Source of the DNA: Eonycteris spelaea | Lineage: Eukaryota; Chordata; Mammalia; Chiroptera; Pteropodidae | NCBI GenBank assembly: GCA_003508835.1 | Contig: PUFA01000677.1 | Span: 1-64,000 of the forward strand | Length of the DNA stretch: 64,000 nucleotides | Direction of reading: 5' to 3' | In this document: positions 1 to 10,740 of the stretch, piece by piece | Numbering within the stretch: the first letter of the stretch is position 1 | Layout: every line of letters begins with the position of its first letter | Notes under the pieces: generated by a model | What the model saw: only the letters and a program-made list of their open reading frames with translations | The model's database searches: none | Told to the model about the DNA's origin: nothing | Translations under genes and position numbers: made by a program

Positions 1-761
1 CTTTTCTGGGTCTTGTTCTCTTCCCTCACTCTTCTTCCTTCTTCACCCTCTCTTCATTCATTTCTTCTTTTCTTTTACCCCATGCAGTAAGTCACGTCAT
101 ATACGTGTTCCGCATCTTTTGGTGAAGAACGATGGCAAAGACTTAAAACAAGTGTTACCGTACAATTTATTGTGCAAACTGAAACATTTTTGAGCATGTG
201 AAAGGCATTGATCATGATTACACTAGGAACACAGGTGAAGTTGGGGGCACACGGGTACCGTACTTTGACAATCTCATAAGTAGTAAACTAGCCCAGAGGA
301 TCATTTTTACATTTCTGCACCATAGAGGAAAAACATCTAGCACTGGCTGCAATATTCACTTGACGTAAGCAGCATCAAATGTCCTTTTCTATCTTTGCTA
401 TCTTCTATTCAGAACATTATTTCTTGTCAAAGCGGTTTAAATGACTCTTTCTTGTCAATTCCTTTTGTTTTTCAGGTGTTTGGGGTGTTGCTTTGGCTAT
501 TCAGTAAAAGCGTTCACAAGTTTTGCTTCAATTTAAAGCTTCCCCATAACTGGTTCACTCCATCTCATGAGTTCTCTGACGGGAATAGTCTTTTCTTTTC
601 TTATTCCAACAGAAAGAGGGGTGTGTTTAAAAAATACTGGTAAAATACAGCCCTGGAAGTCTGTCTGAGAAAAGAAAAACGGTCATGTGTTTTGTTTGCC
701 TTTACTGGAATCGAAATCAAATTCTGCTGTGTATTTACCACCTGTTATGTTTATCTTGCAG

Positions 762-880
762 GAGAAGGGCAACCACAGGACTAAAGGAAGAGGAGTTGAA
801 ATCGCGCCAACTGTTCTGTGGGATGTTTGACTGTTAAAATCTCTCAATAAAGTTTACAGCTTTGTGCAAAGTGTCTTGCC
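762..880 (+). CDS. Terminal exon of a PAGE/XAGE-like gene (piece A, partial)
   Basis: A pyrimidine-rich tract and AG acceptor at 760-761 precede an exon whose phase-1 reading ends G-E-G-Q-P-Q-D-stop. This resembles the C-terminal end of XAGE-type proteins, which finish in a short glycine, glutamate, glutamine and proline tail. An AATAAA signal lies at 846-851 and the exon should end roughly 20-30 bases later. Near-identical exons occur at 37004 (+) and 53385 (-), which supports a real exon rather than chance. The family encodes small acidic, intrinsically disordered proteins expressed mainly in testis and tumours. The upstream exons lie outside the window, so it cannot be told whether this copy is functional. 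Confidence 0.6.
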
Positions 881-889
881 AATCCTTTG

Positions 890-1430
890 TTAAATTTATG
901 GCCAAGTGTTTGATCCTGTTGAAAGGTATCTCGTTTCTCAGACATTTACTCCTCTGACCGTGCTGGTATATACAGATGTGTTTGTCATTGATATTCTCTC
1001 CAGCAAAATCTTGCTAAATCTGCTTATTAATTCCACAAGGTGATTGATGTCTAGTTCCTTTTTTTGATTTTCAACATGCACAGTCCTATCACTTGTTACT
1101 ACTAGCAGTTTTGTTTTGTTTTTGCAGTCTTAAATATTATGACCTTTTTCCTTTTCTATGTTTTCCAACATTGACAGAGCTTCCCGGTACAGTGTTAAGA
1201 GAACTGGGAAGAGGGGACCATCCTTGTCTTACATCTGATAGGAAATTGAAAATTGTTACATTGTTTCACCATGTTTGCAGTGAAGTAACGGGAAGTCCCT
1301 TTTGAATCCTATTTTGTGAAGAATATACGTCTTGAATGTATGTTGAACTTCAAATGCTTGTACGTTTATTCTGATCATCATGGGGTGTTGTTGCTCCATT
1401 AATCTGTTAAAGTGGTGAATGACATAGGTA
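890..1430 (-). mobile_element. L1 ORF2 fragment downstream of the terminal exon
   Basis: Reverse-complement sequence resembles the L1 reverse-transcriptase region, with remnants of the phrases around 'nearly all first-strand contact with IxVQTHL' and the block preceding the catalytic motif. The same fragment follows the terminal exon in the other two pieces (37110-37780 and, inverted, 52590-53275), so it inserted before the locus duplicated. It is cut off abruptly at about 1430, where the other two copies continue. Confidence 0.7.
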
Positions 1431-2897
1431 AGGGGAAGGCTCAGCACAGCCCAGGCCAGGTGGCAGGCGGGGTCACAACGAAGGCGGAGGGGTGAGCTTT
1501 GCCCAAGACCCCCAGGGCCCTGCAACTGACTCACTGCCAAGATGTCTGTCTCTCTATCCCTCGTTCACAGGGCATGCTTGGGACTTGATGTACAGAATAT
1601 ACTCCTCATACGACCTGTGGAGTTGGTCGGGAAGATCGAGAAGTGAGCCTCCATGCAGGTGGGGAAATACCTCAGATTCATGAGTTTGCACAAGGCGCCA
1701 CTGAAAATGTAGAGATCCCTGCCTGCTGTTCCCCTTTAAAGCATTGTTTTGGCATTGAGTTCAGCAGGAGGGCAGTCAAGGGTCTGAGGAGGTGTGCGGG
1801 ACTCTGTGTACAGCATGATCTTCCTTTTAACCAGAACATGTCCTTGTCCAAATGGGCAGAGGGTCCTGATGTGTGTCAAGAACAGTGTAGCTGAGGTCCA
1901 GACCCTGGGCAGCCTAGTCATCTCCTGTACACACTCCCTGGGGAGGGGCGTCTTGTCCAGTGAAGCAACAGGGACATCATCTAGTAGCAGGGCTGGGGTC
2001 CCAGAGGTGGGAGCTAATTGTGTGGGGACACTGTCCTGCCAGAAATAGTCGCTCTGTTCCTGACTCTCTAACGCCCTCTCTTTCTTTCTCTCTGTCTTCT
2101 CTGTGCCTCTTACTCGGTCCCTCTCACACACCGGGCTCGGTATGACCTCACCCGTGCCGTGAGGGCCCTTGCTTCACCTCTCCTGAGGGTATCATCCTTT
2201 TTTGTATGTATGTGTTGGGAGCAGTTGTGTGAGTTCCCCCTGAGTGCACAGGATTGTCCAGGGAAGTCATGTTCTGTTGCAGAAGGGATGGGGAAGGGGT
2301 TTTTCCTTGGGGCAAAATGGGAGCAACTCCGCTTACACTGGGCGACCTGGGCTCCGGCCTCCAAAAGAGGCATGGGTCTTCTCTGCTAAAAGCCCTCCAA
2401 TGACTCACTCGGAGTAAGTCAAAGTCCCCACCCCAGCCAAGATGGCTCGGAAGCCCTACGTGGCCCGGTCTCCCTTCTTCTCTGACCAACTCATATCCTA
2501 CCTCTCCCGCAATCGTGTTTTGCCAGACACGCCGCCCGCCACACTGATCCTCATATATGATAGCCTGAGTTCCACTCTGTCACTTTCCCACTGGCTCTTA
2601 CCTCTGTCTGGGATGACTTTCTCCCACACGTTCATCTCTTCTAGGTTTCAGCTCAATGTCACCATCTTAGACTTTCCTCTACCACTGTTTCTAGAAATGC
2701 TCCTCATGTTATTTCATTATTCCGATTTAATTTTAATCACAGCAATTTCTAACACCTGACAAATTACTTCCATTTTTGTGCTGCATGATCTCAATAGAGT
2801 ATAAGCTCCATAAGGACAATTTTTTTTGCCCATTCCCACAATCGTATTCACAACTCGCTTTATGGTGGCTGACAAATCACATGGGGAGATGCGATAA
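1430..2897. other. Duplicated non-coding stretch of arm A
   Basis: No gene is recognised. The stretch matches 49290-50738 in reverse. Its right part (about 2440-2830) resembles an ancient mammalian interspersed repeat of L2/MIR age. Several open frames exist on both strands, but none is conserved in the matching arm, so they look like chance frames. Confidence 0.5.
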
Positions 2898-3356
2898 TGG
2901 AATAACAGGGAACCAGCACGGCTAAGAGACTCACTTAAAATGGAGTCGGAGGCTGTCGGGGAAGTGGGGCCCTTGCACATCCTGTGCCTCAGTTCTCTGT
3001 GCTGCCATCGAGTTGTCACCCTGATGCCAAACGCAGCTCAAGGCTGAGTCATGAATAATCGGGAACAACCACTGCCATATGGACACGTATGAACTTTACC
3101 TCCTTCCCGTTGTTTCTGCCTTCCTCGTTTGCATGTTGAAGCTAACCGATCCCCTGCTAACCTAGCCGGCAATCCTTCATTGGTGTAAAAGAATTACACT
3201 TCTTGGTTATTGCCTTTATAAACCCTGCCTTTCTTTGTTCTCTCTGGAAAAGAGTGTGGGTTGCTACCTGGATCTGCGTTCTCCGAGTGACAATTCTTTT
3301 TGCTCAAATAAACGTTTTCTGTTCTTTATGAAGCTTGGAACTCTTCTCTGGGAAAC
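2898..3356 (+). mobile_element. LTR-like element (endogenous retrovirus, arm A copy)
   Basis: A TG start, a TATA-like TTATAAA at 3216-3222, an AATAAA signal at 3307-3312 and a CA end fit the layout of a retroviral LTR of about 460 bp, with U3, R and U5 in order. No internal retroviral genes adjoin it, so it reads as a solo LTR. Arm C holds the same element in reverse at about 48846-49288, so the insertion predates the inverted duplication. The family was not identified. Confidence 0.55.
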
Positions 3357-3361
3357 AAATG

Positions 3362-3413
3362 ACTGACTGAATGAATGAATGAATGAATGAAATAATGAAT
3401 AAATAAATAAATG
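3362..3413. repeat. GAAT/AAAT-type microsatellite
   Basis: Tandem four-base units (TGAA-type, then TAAA-type) directly follow the LTR-like end. Arm C has only a short version at the matching place. Confidence 0.9.
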
Positions 3414-3929
3414 TAAAGCTGTGGCGAGAGGCATAGCTTGACAGGCCAAGGATTCCCCTAGGGAACATGTTTAGAGGTGACAGGATTGTGACAAAGCCTG
3501 TGGTCTTCATCTCACCTACTCAGTGTCCTGGGGCCCCTGGGAGATGGCCTCTTCCCTAAGGTAGCCAAAGATCTCGCTGTCTCTCTCACCTACTCCTGGC
3601 GGTCAAGGACTGAGATCTTTCCCGCACCAGTCCTTCTGACCCCAGTCTGGAGCTCCAGCCCTCCTGCCCCTTGGGGCATGTGGCTGGGTATCCCCACTAG
3701 ACCTGTTCTGCATTCCCCAGGGAGACACAAGCCTGCACTATGCTCAGCCCATAGAAAACGCTTGCAGCACTCCTTGTTATCATAGTGGCCACCGCAGAAA
3801 GGTAAATTTCAGTTTGGGAGACATTTTTAAGAATCCAAGACTGCAGCGAATTTGGGATTTTCATGCCGACTTTGCCCTCCCACCCCTTGCAGACCGCCCT
3901 AGAATGGTCCAGCGCTCTCTCTAAGGACA

Positions 3930-4740
3930 AGCTGTTCCGGGTTCGCACCACCAAGGGGCGCGCGAGAGGCAACAGCGCGGTCCTGACGTACCACTGAGGC
4001 GCTCAGAAGTAGGACCCTCTGCTCCGGGAAGTACCACTTAAGGGAGGGGGGAACCCTCACGACACTGAAGGTATGCATACAATTCCGCCGTATCCATCCG
4101 TACTCGGAGCTCTCAATTCTCCTGTCGCATTGGAGCCCGAATGGACACCGGGTCTGGGGCTGTGGCCCTGATATTCTCTTACTTATAGAGAGGAACATCA
4201 CTCCACCCCTCCATATCTACATGGTCTCACCCAGTTGGGACTGCCACGGCGAGACTGACGGATTAAGAGCTTCCTGCGCGCAGTGTGCCTCCGACTGGAC
4301 CTCTAGTGGTGGCCTCGCTCTTCGCCGGCCCAGGCCCATTGGCCATCTGTGTGGGACGGCGCGAGGATTGTAAGCTGGAGCTGAGGGTGAAGCTGTGTTC
4401 GTGCGTGCGCGTGTTTTCAAAAGGTAAAATTCTTCTACGGGTAGGATTACCCACCGACTGACCGTCGTATCGGGGTTGAGGATGCTGCCCCGGTGGGTGG
4501 GGAGGTTCAGCGCAATCCCTGGCTGGTAGCCAGGGTCCGACGCTGGATGCGCGGGTGACGGCGCTGTCTTCACGTGCGCGCCTTCGGTCTCGTCCAGCCC
4601 GAACTCAGTCACCAGCCGAGCGGGGCGCGTTGGGCACGGCACCGTCCATCCGACAGATGCGCGTAGTTAAGGAACGGGGGTGGGGGGTGGGGGATGGGGG
4701 ATGGGGGGGTGGGGGTGGGGAGGCGGGGTGGTATTGGGAT
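3930..4740. promoter_or_regulatory. CpG-rich island
   Basis: CpG dinucleotides are dense, for example around 3950-3990, 4290-4400 and 4540-4660, against a CpG-poor surrounding. The inner part (to 4430) has a counterpart in arm C (47745-48320) where many of the same CpGs are TG or CA. A G-rich tract closes the island on the right. It could be a promoter of an unseen transcript, but no first exon with a clear donor and coding frame could be assigned. Confidence 0.5.
4676..4731 (+). repeat. G-rich tract with quadruplex potential
   Basis: Many runs of four to seven G separated by T, AT or A occupy nearly the whole tract on the + strand. This is the pattern expected of a G-quadruplex-forming sequence. 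It lies at the downstream edge of the CpG island. Confidence 0.8.
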
Positions 4741-5580
4741 TGAGCTGGTTGGGTGTCCCTGCCTAAGAAGTAACGTGTCCGGCCTCTTGGGGATGTGTAT
4801 CACTACGTGTGGCTCACAGCTGCTGTTTGGGTACCTTTGATGTCTCTGAGTCTTTTGGGGACTTGAGAGTGAGTGGGATGTTTTGTCTGAGTGGATTTTG
4901 CTCACCTGGTCTAAGGTTCTCTTAGAGTTTGTGTGCCTATGTACCTGACTGTGCCTTTTTTGACCTTTGGGCATTGTGTCCCAGTGTGTGAGATCTCCGT
5001 GTCCAGGTCCGCATCCCAGGCTATGAAATCCGAGCAGTTTGTGATTTGGGGTCCCGGACAGTCTCTGACCTTGTTGGGCGTTGGGGTTGAGGGTTGGGTG
5101 GGGGTGGAGAGAAGGAGGCTTTATCTTAAGGTAGAAAGTGTCCGAGCTGGCTGGAGTTTTGTATCCAGGGTGCGGGTCCTCTGATATGTATGGGGACTTT
5201 ATCTTAAGGTAATGTGGGGTTTCTGAGTTATTTGAACTTCTGTCTGTTTTGGGGTTCTTGGTATTCCGTTGGGAGCTGTCTGCATGCTTCAGGGGTCTGT
5301 CTCTAGGATGTGAGGTATCAGCAGTTTTCATTTATCTCCTGAGAGAGGACTTTGGTCCCCTGGTGTGAGGGAGGTTGTCGCAGTGTACAGGATCTCTGGT
5401 CTGATTGGGATTCTGTGACTCAAGTTGTGAGCTCTCTCTGCAGAGATTTTTGGAATCTGTTTTAGGTTGTGTTCAGTGAGCTGTTTTTGGTGTCCCTGGG
5501 TGTCTGACTTGTTGGGGGTCTGTGTCTCGGGCAAAATCTCTTACCGTTTTGGTTGTGAGGTCTCTGTCCAGGAACTGAAG
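4740..5580 (+). repeat. Degenerate G/T-rich tandem-like repeat
   Basis: Phrases of the type tctctgag...ttgggg...ttgag recur irregularly. The 15-mer CTTTATCTTAAGGTA appears twice about 80 bases apart (near 5119 and 5199). The stretch is C-poor on the + strand. It may be an old minisatellite; no coding content is recognised. Confidence 0.35.
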
Positions 5581-5619
5581 GTTTTGGATGCCGGCCGATA
5601 AAATTCTAAAACGTGGAGC

Positions 5620-5715
5620 CCCAGGTCCTGGTTGTGTGTCCTTGGGCAAGTCATTTGTCTCTTGGAGCCTCGATATGAATCAGAATGAATAAAATGATGC
5701 CAGTGCCCATATTGG
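5620..5715 (+). mobile_element. MIR SINE fragment
   Basis: The MIR core phrase around 'ccttgggcaagtcatttgtc', followed by a remnant of the cctc/aatga region, is readable on the + strand. Confidence 0.7.
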
Positions 5716-6235
5716 AGGGTGCCGTACATCTTATCAATGTGTGTAAAGAGTCTGGGTCCCCTTTCTTGCACAAGAAATGTCTGAGCACCTGCTGTATCCC
5801 TGAGCACTGTTCTAGGAGTTGGGCAGTACGACAGAGAACAACGCAGGCAGAGTCTCTGACTCCATGGAGCTGGTCAGTAAACATAGAACATATCTGTGAG
5901 TGGCAAGTGCTATGGAGAAAGATAAGGGCAGGCCAGGGGAAAGAGTATGAGGGGAGGATGTTATTAATATATTCAGGGTGATGAAGGAAGGTGTTCCTGA
6001 AAAGGTGACAAGTCAGCAGAGACCTGGAGGAAATCAGGGAGCAGGTGGTAGATTACCTGAGGGAAGAGCGTGCCGGGCAGAAGGAACGACAAGTGCAAGA
6101 GTGCTGAGGAGGGATCCATTTGGTGTGTTATTGGATATCAAGGAGCCCTGGGATGCTGGTAAAGCCTACATCACTGGGTTTAGCACATAGCGCTTATGAA
6201 AGCTGCCTGGTGTTGCCATCTCTGTTTCTGCTCCC
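5716..6235 (+). mobile_element. Ancient mammalian interspersed repeat
   Basis: Text such as 'gagcacctgctgtatccctg', followed by a segment about a damaged 'lost stock of cells'-type generic repeat tail (gacctggaggaaatcaggg, caagtgcaagagtgctgagg), matches a very common old mammalian repeat of L2/MIR age. The family name is not certain. Chance frames of 70-98 residues here have no recognisable product. Confidence 0.5.
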
Positions 6236-6330
6236 ACTTGTGAGGGAGGGGAGGTCATGCTCATTTTCCAGACGAAGGACCTGAGGTTTCGCGAAGTGGC
6301 CTGAGCCTGCTCTCCCCCTCACACCTGACA
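6235..6330 (-). mobile_element. MIR SINE fragment
   Basis: The reversed MIR pattern (cattttccagacgaaggacc and the following aagtggcc region) can be read here. Confidence 0.5.
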
Positions 6331-6478
6331 TCGGTAAAAGAGGGGTGCAATCTTGGACTCCGTCATGAGAAACAGAGAGCTCCAGTGTCAGAGCTGCGGG
6401 GAGGACACCATCCGTGCTAAAGGTCAGCTACCGAGCTGATATAAATGATTACACGGCAGTCATGCCCATGATAACATT

Positions 6479-6567
6479 TCTTTTCTTTAATTTTTAAAAT
6501 TTTTTTATGGTGACATTGGTTAATGAAATCTAATAAGTTTCAGCTGTACTCTTTTGTTAAAGGCATA

Positions 6568-6598
<31 letters not shown>

Positions 6599-7190
6599 AT
6601 ACACACACACCTCTGTGTTCACCTCCCATAGTTACATTTCTGTCTGTCACCACACATTTGACCCCGTCTACCTCCCCCCTCCTCTCTATTACATACTAGT
6701 CTATAGTCCATGTCCATGAGTCTCTGTTTGTCTGTCCTGCTCATTTGTTGCTTTTAGGTTTGTATCCCACATATAAGTGATATCATGTGATTTTCAACAT
6801 TTTGTGTCTGGCTTATTTCGCTTAGCATGATTATCTCAAGGTCCATCCATGTTGTTGCAAATGGCAGTATTTCATCTCTTCCTGTGTCTGAGTAATATTC
6901 CATTGTATATATGTACCACAGATTCTTTATCGAATCATCTATCGTAGGACACTTTAGTTGCTTCCGTGTCCTGGCCACCGTGAATAATGCTGCTGTGATC
7001 ATCGGTGTGCAAATATCTTTTCGGGTATGAGCTTTCAAGTCTTTGGGGGTGAATACTCAGTAGAGGGATAGCTGGATCATATGGTAGAGCAATTTTCAGT
7101 TTTTTGAGGAACCTCCATACTGGTTTCCATGGTGGCTGTACCAATTGCAGTCCCACCAGCAGTGTCTGAGGGTTCCTTTTCACGACAACA
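6479..7190 (-). mobile_element. L1 3' end, 5'-truncated
   Basis: An A/T-rich 3' end lies on the left, followed by the C-terminal part of ORF2 on the - strand, with the diagnostic phrases YTMEYYS, ILPFATTWMDLE and IMLSEISQTQ. The frame is interrupted and the element is truncated near 7190. A TG microsatellite lies within its 3' untranslated region. Confidence 0.9.
6572..6598. repeat. (TG)n microsatellite
   Basis: Uninterrupted TG dinucleotides inside the 3' end of the neighbouring L1, followed by (AC)n. Confidence 0.95.
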
Positions 7191-8180
7191 TTTCTACTCT
7201 CGATGGAGGGCAGGACGTTAGGAATGAGAGCAATTGGGGCCGAGGAGGGAGGCAGGAGAGGGAAGCTGGAGAGTGGTGAGAAAAAACACACGGGCTTCAT
7301 AATGTTGCCTGGATTTGTCCTGATTCACCTTAATTAAGTGATTGTAATTAAGTGATTGTAGATATATTCACCTTTTCTTCTTCCTGGCCTGTTTCGCTTC
7401 CTTTCTCTTTTGTGTCAGAGCAGTTCTGTCCTAAAGCTATGGTATCAGGTGCGGCAGAGCAAGGCGAGCTTATGCTTGTAGGGGCATCCCAGCTTGGGGA
7501 GTCAGAGCCCAGGAACAGTGAGGAGGGCATCCTTACATAGGGACAGGTTGCAGTGGGTGACAGGGCCCAAGTCGGTGAGGAGGATGTGCCTGGGGGTGGG
7601 TGGGTGGAGGGCTAACTGTCTCAGGGATTCAATGCTGAGTGGATTGTGGAGGTCAAGGGCGGGGGATGCTTCAGCACAGCACAGGAGGAGGGCCTCTGTG
7701 TGAGAAAGGAATGGCTTACGTGCATTGGGACTCATCAGCTCAGTAATGCATAAGGATAATGGGGGACAGGACTGTCACTTTGAGAAAGGGGAGTTTCAAA
7801 TGCAGAAACGAGGAAAACTGTTACGAACTCTGAGCTGTTTTACTGGAACTGGAGGCCTCCACGTGAACTCATGGTTTTCAGTCTACGTACGTGTGTATAG
7901 ATGTAGATGTACATGTTTACACGTGCGTGTGTTGGAATGCGTACATGTGATATTCGAGCAGTTTTGGTTACAACAACATTCCAGTAGCAATAAGCACACC
8001 TAGCCCTGGATCCTGTCTTTTAAATACCACTCTCCACTAAATGAATCATTCCAGGACTGGGGGAGGGCAAGGATACAAGAATATGGCTCCATTTGTAGTG
8101 TGAATAATAAGAGTCAGTTCAGAAGTGACGGGGAGATGTCAGGAGGACACAGAAGATAGCTCGAAGGGGCTCCCACTTGA
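7190..8180. other. Non-coding stretch, nothing recognised
   Basis: Unique-looking sequence with a few short open frames on both strands (for example 7725-8003 +). No splice-bounded exon, family motif or repeat was identified. Confidence 0.4.
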
Positions 8181-10135
8181 CAGTTTCATTTTATTGTTTT
8201 CAGTTTTGAGATATTCTTGACATGTAACATAGTTACATTTAAGGTATACAGCCTGATGATTTGATACACGTATGTACTGTGAAGTGATTACCACGATAAT
8301 GTTAGGGAACATCTCCATTCCCTCACATAATTACCATTTTGTGTGTGTGAGGGTAATGCCTAAGACCTACTCTCTTAACAACTTTCAATGTGCAATACAG
8401 TGTTGTTCATTATAGTTACCATACTGTACATTAGATCCCCATAACTTCTTCCTCTTATAGCTAGAAGTTTGTACGCTTCGGCCCACATTTCCTCCAGCCC
8501 TTGGCAACCACCATTGGAATCTCTGTTTCTCAGACTGGCTTCTTTTGTTTCCACGTATGTGAGAACATGGAGTTTTTACCTTTCCCTGTCTGACTTATTT
8601 CGGTCAGCATAATGCTCTCGAGGTCCAAGCATGGAGTCTCAAAAGGCAGGATTTCCTTTTTATGCCTGAATAACAGATGTGAGTGTGTGTGCGTGTGTAT
8701 GTGCGTTAAAGCATTTTCTCTATCCATCCATCCCTCGATGCACACTTAGGTTGTTTCCATGTCTCGGCTTTAGTGGCATAGCACATCTTAAAATCGGTGT
8801 TACTCCTTTAGTTTTATTCTTCTCTCTCAACATTATTTGGCTCTTCTAGTTTCTTTGCCTTTCCACAAAAATTTATAATCAGTTACACTCTATCTACAAA
8901 GTCTCCTGCTGAGATTTTTGACTGGAATTGTATAAAGTCGGTTCATCCATTTGCGGACAATCGAATTTATCAGCCCGTGAACACAGTATGTGTCTCCGTT
9001 TCTTTAGGTCTTCTTTTATTTCTTTCCCCAGCTTTTTGGAGCTTTCAGAATACAGTTCCCGCATATGTTTTGGGAGGTTTTCTTGGGAATCTGTTGTAAA
9101 AGGTTTGTGCACGTGGCTTGTTTTATGTGTGTGTTTGTTTTGTAATTGTTCGTTGCCGGTACTTGGATTGAAATGTGCTCTATATGTTGCATTGGAATTG
9201 CATGTGGCAACATTGCTGAATGCACTTAATAGCCCTAGGAGTGTTAAAGGTAGATTTCATGAGAATTTTCTGTGAAGATAACCGTGTCATCCGTGAATCG
9301 GAGCTGTTTTAGTTCCTCTTTCTCAATCTGTAAGCCATTTATTTCTTTTCCTTGCCTTATTGGAGTGACTAGGACTTCCAGTACAATGTCTCACAGCAGG
9401 GGCGAGAGCTGTATCCTGGGCTCGTTCCTGACCTTAAGCAGAAAGCATTTAGTCTTTCTCCACTAAGTAGGAGGGAAGGCATGGGCATATTTATAGATGC
9501 TCTGTATCAGGTTAAGAAAACTCCCTTCTACTCCTGAATCTTTTTATCATGAATGGATGTTGAATTTTGTCAAATTCTTTTCCGTGTCAGTTGACCCGAT
9601 CATGTGCTTCTGTTTCTTTGGTTCGCTGATATGGTGGATTGATTGATTGCTTTTTCAGTGCTTCACCAGCTTTGCATTTCTGTGATAAATCCCACTTGGT
9701 CACAGAGTGTGAGTTTTCACATGTTATTGAATTTGATGTGCTAATATTTTCTTTGTCTGATTTTTTATCAGGGGATAAGCTTCTGGTAAAGGGATTCAGG
9801 AAGTGCTGCCTGTCTTCTATTTCCTGAAGAGACTGTGTAGAACTGCTGTTACCTTTGTAACAGCTTTGTGGGGTTTCCAGGGAAATCATTGGGACCTGGA
9901 GCTTTCTTTCTGAAAGGTTTTCGATGACAGATTTGATGTTTCAGTAGATGTACATCCACTCAGATCCTCTGTTTATTTGGGGGTTAGCTTAGGTAGTTTG
10001 TGTCTTTTGAGCAGTTGTTCTATTTTATCACAGTGGCCATAATGCAGGTGTGTAGAATTATTCATAGATTCCTTTTCATTTCTATGCAGTCTGTAACATA
10101 TTTTATTCCTGGTATTGGTAAGTTGTGTGTGTATG

Positions 10136-10184
<49 letters not shown>

Positions 10185-10740
10185 ATATGTATATATATAT
10201 ATTGGTCATTCTGGATAGAAGGCTGTGAACTTGTCCTTTCCAAAGATCCAGCTTTTGGTTTCATTGATTGTCTGCATTCCCTATGCTGCTTGATTTGAGT
10301 TTATTTTGCTATTCTTTTTCTAGGTTCCTAAGGAGGAAGCTTTGGTTATTGATCTAGGTCCTTTATTTCCTTTTGATACAAACATTTGTGGCTGTCCATT
10401 TACCGCCTAGCACTGCTTTCGCTACATCCTGCACATTTTGGTACATCGTATTTTCATTTTCATCCACTTCAAAGTATTTCCTTATTTCCCCTGAGTACTG
10501 TCGTTTGCCCCATGGATTAATTTGGAAGTGTGTGGTTTCATTCCCCTGTGGTCGGGGATTTTCTTCTTAACATTTTCTTATATACTGGTGGTTTTCTGTC
10601 TTTGGTCAGACAACATTCTTCATATGATTTCAACTCTTTTACATTTAGTCACATTTGTTTTATGACCCCGGATTCGGTCTACCTTGGTGAAACTTCCGCA
10701 TGCACTTGAAAGAATGTCCGTATACCCTGCTGTTGTGATG
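8180..10740 (-). mobile_element. L1 element, 3' end through ORF2 reverse transcriptase and endonuclease region
   Basis: The 3' untranslated region is at 8180-8530. The ORF2 C-terminus (PFETPCLDLESIMLTEISQT) is at about 8530-8745, the reverse-transcriptase region runs through 9300-9900, and an endonuclease-end region comes at 10600-10740 (about F-x-x-x-x-x-x-x-x-K-x-D, gtcataaaac in reverse). Many stops and indels break the frames. A long (TG)n tract interrupts it at 10142. Confidence 0.85.
10142..10203. repeat. (TG)n then (TA)n microsatellite
   Basis: About 20 TG units followed by a short TA run, inside an L1. Confidence 0.95.

Larger units (their letters stand above)
1..4430 (+). repeat. 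Arm A of a large inverted duplication
   Basis: Read in reverse complement, this stretch matches 47745-54118. Clear anchors are the first 60 bases (against about 54060-54118), the terminal exon at 762 (against 53385), the block around 1500-1600 (against 50590-50690), 2400-2470 (against 49740-49800), 3060-3350 (against 48870-49140), 3940-4250 (against 47990-48320) and 4280-4400 (against 47770-47900). Order is kept throughout. Divergence is substantial by eye, so the duplication is old. The arm runs off the left edge of the window. Bases 1-1430 also match 36240-37660 in direct orientation. Confidence 0.85.

Noticed and set aside
4217..5331. Long frames on the - strand through the CpG island and G/T-rich repeat
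   Set aside because: The His/Pro/Thr-rich translation is the complement of a G-rich repeat; the inverted arm does not keep the frame.
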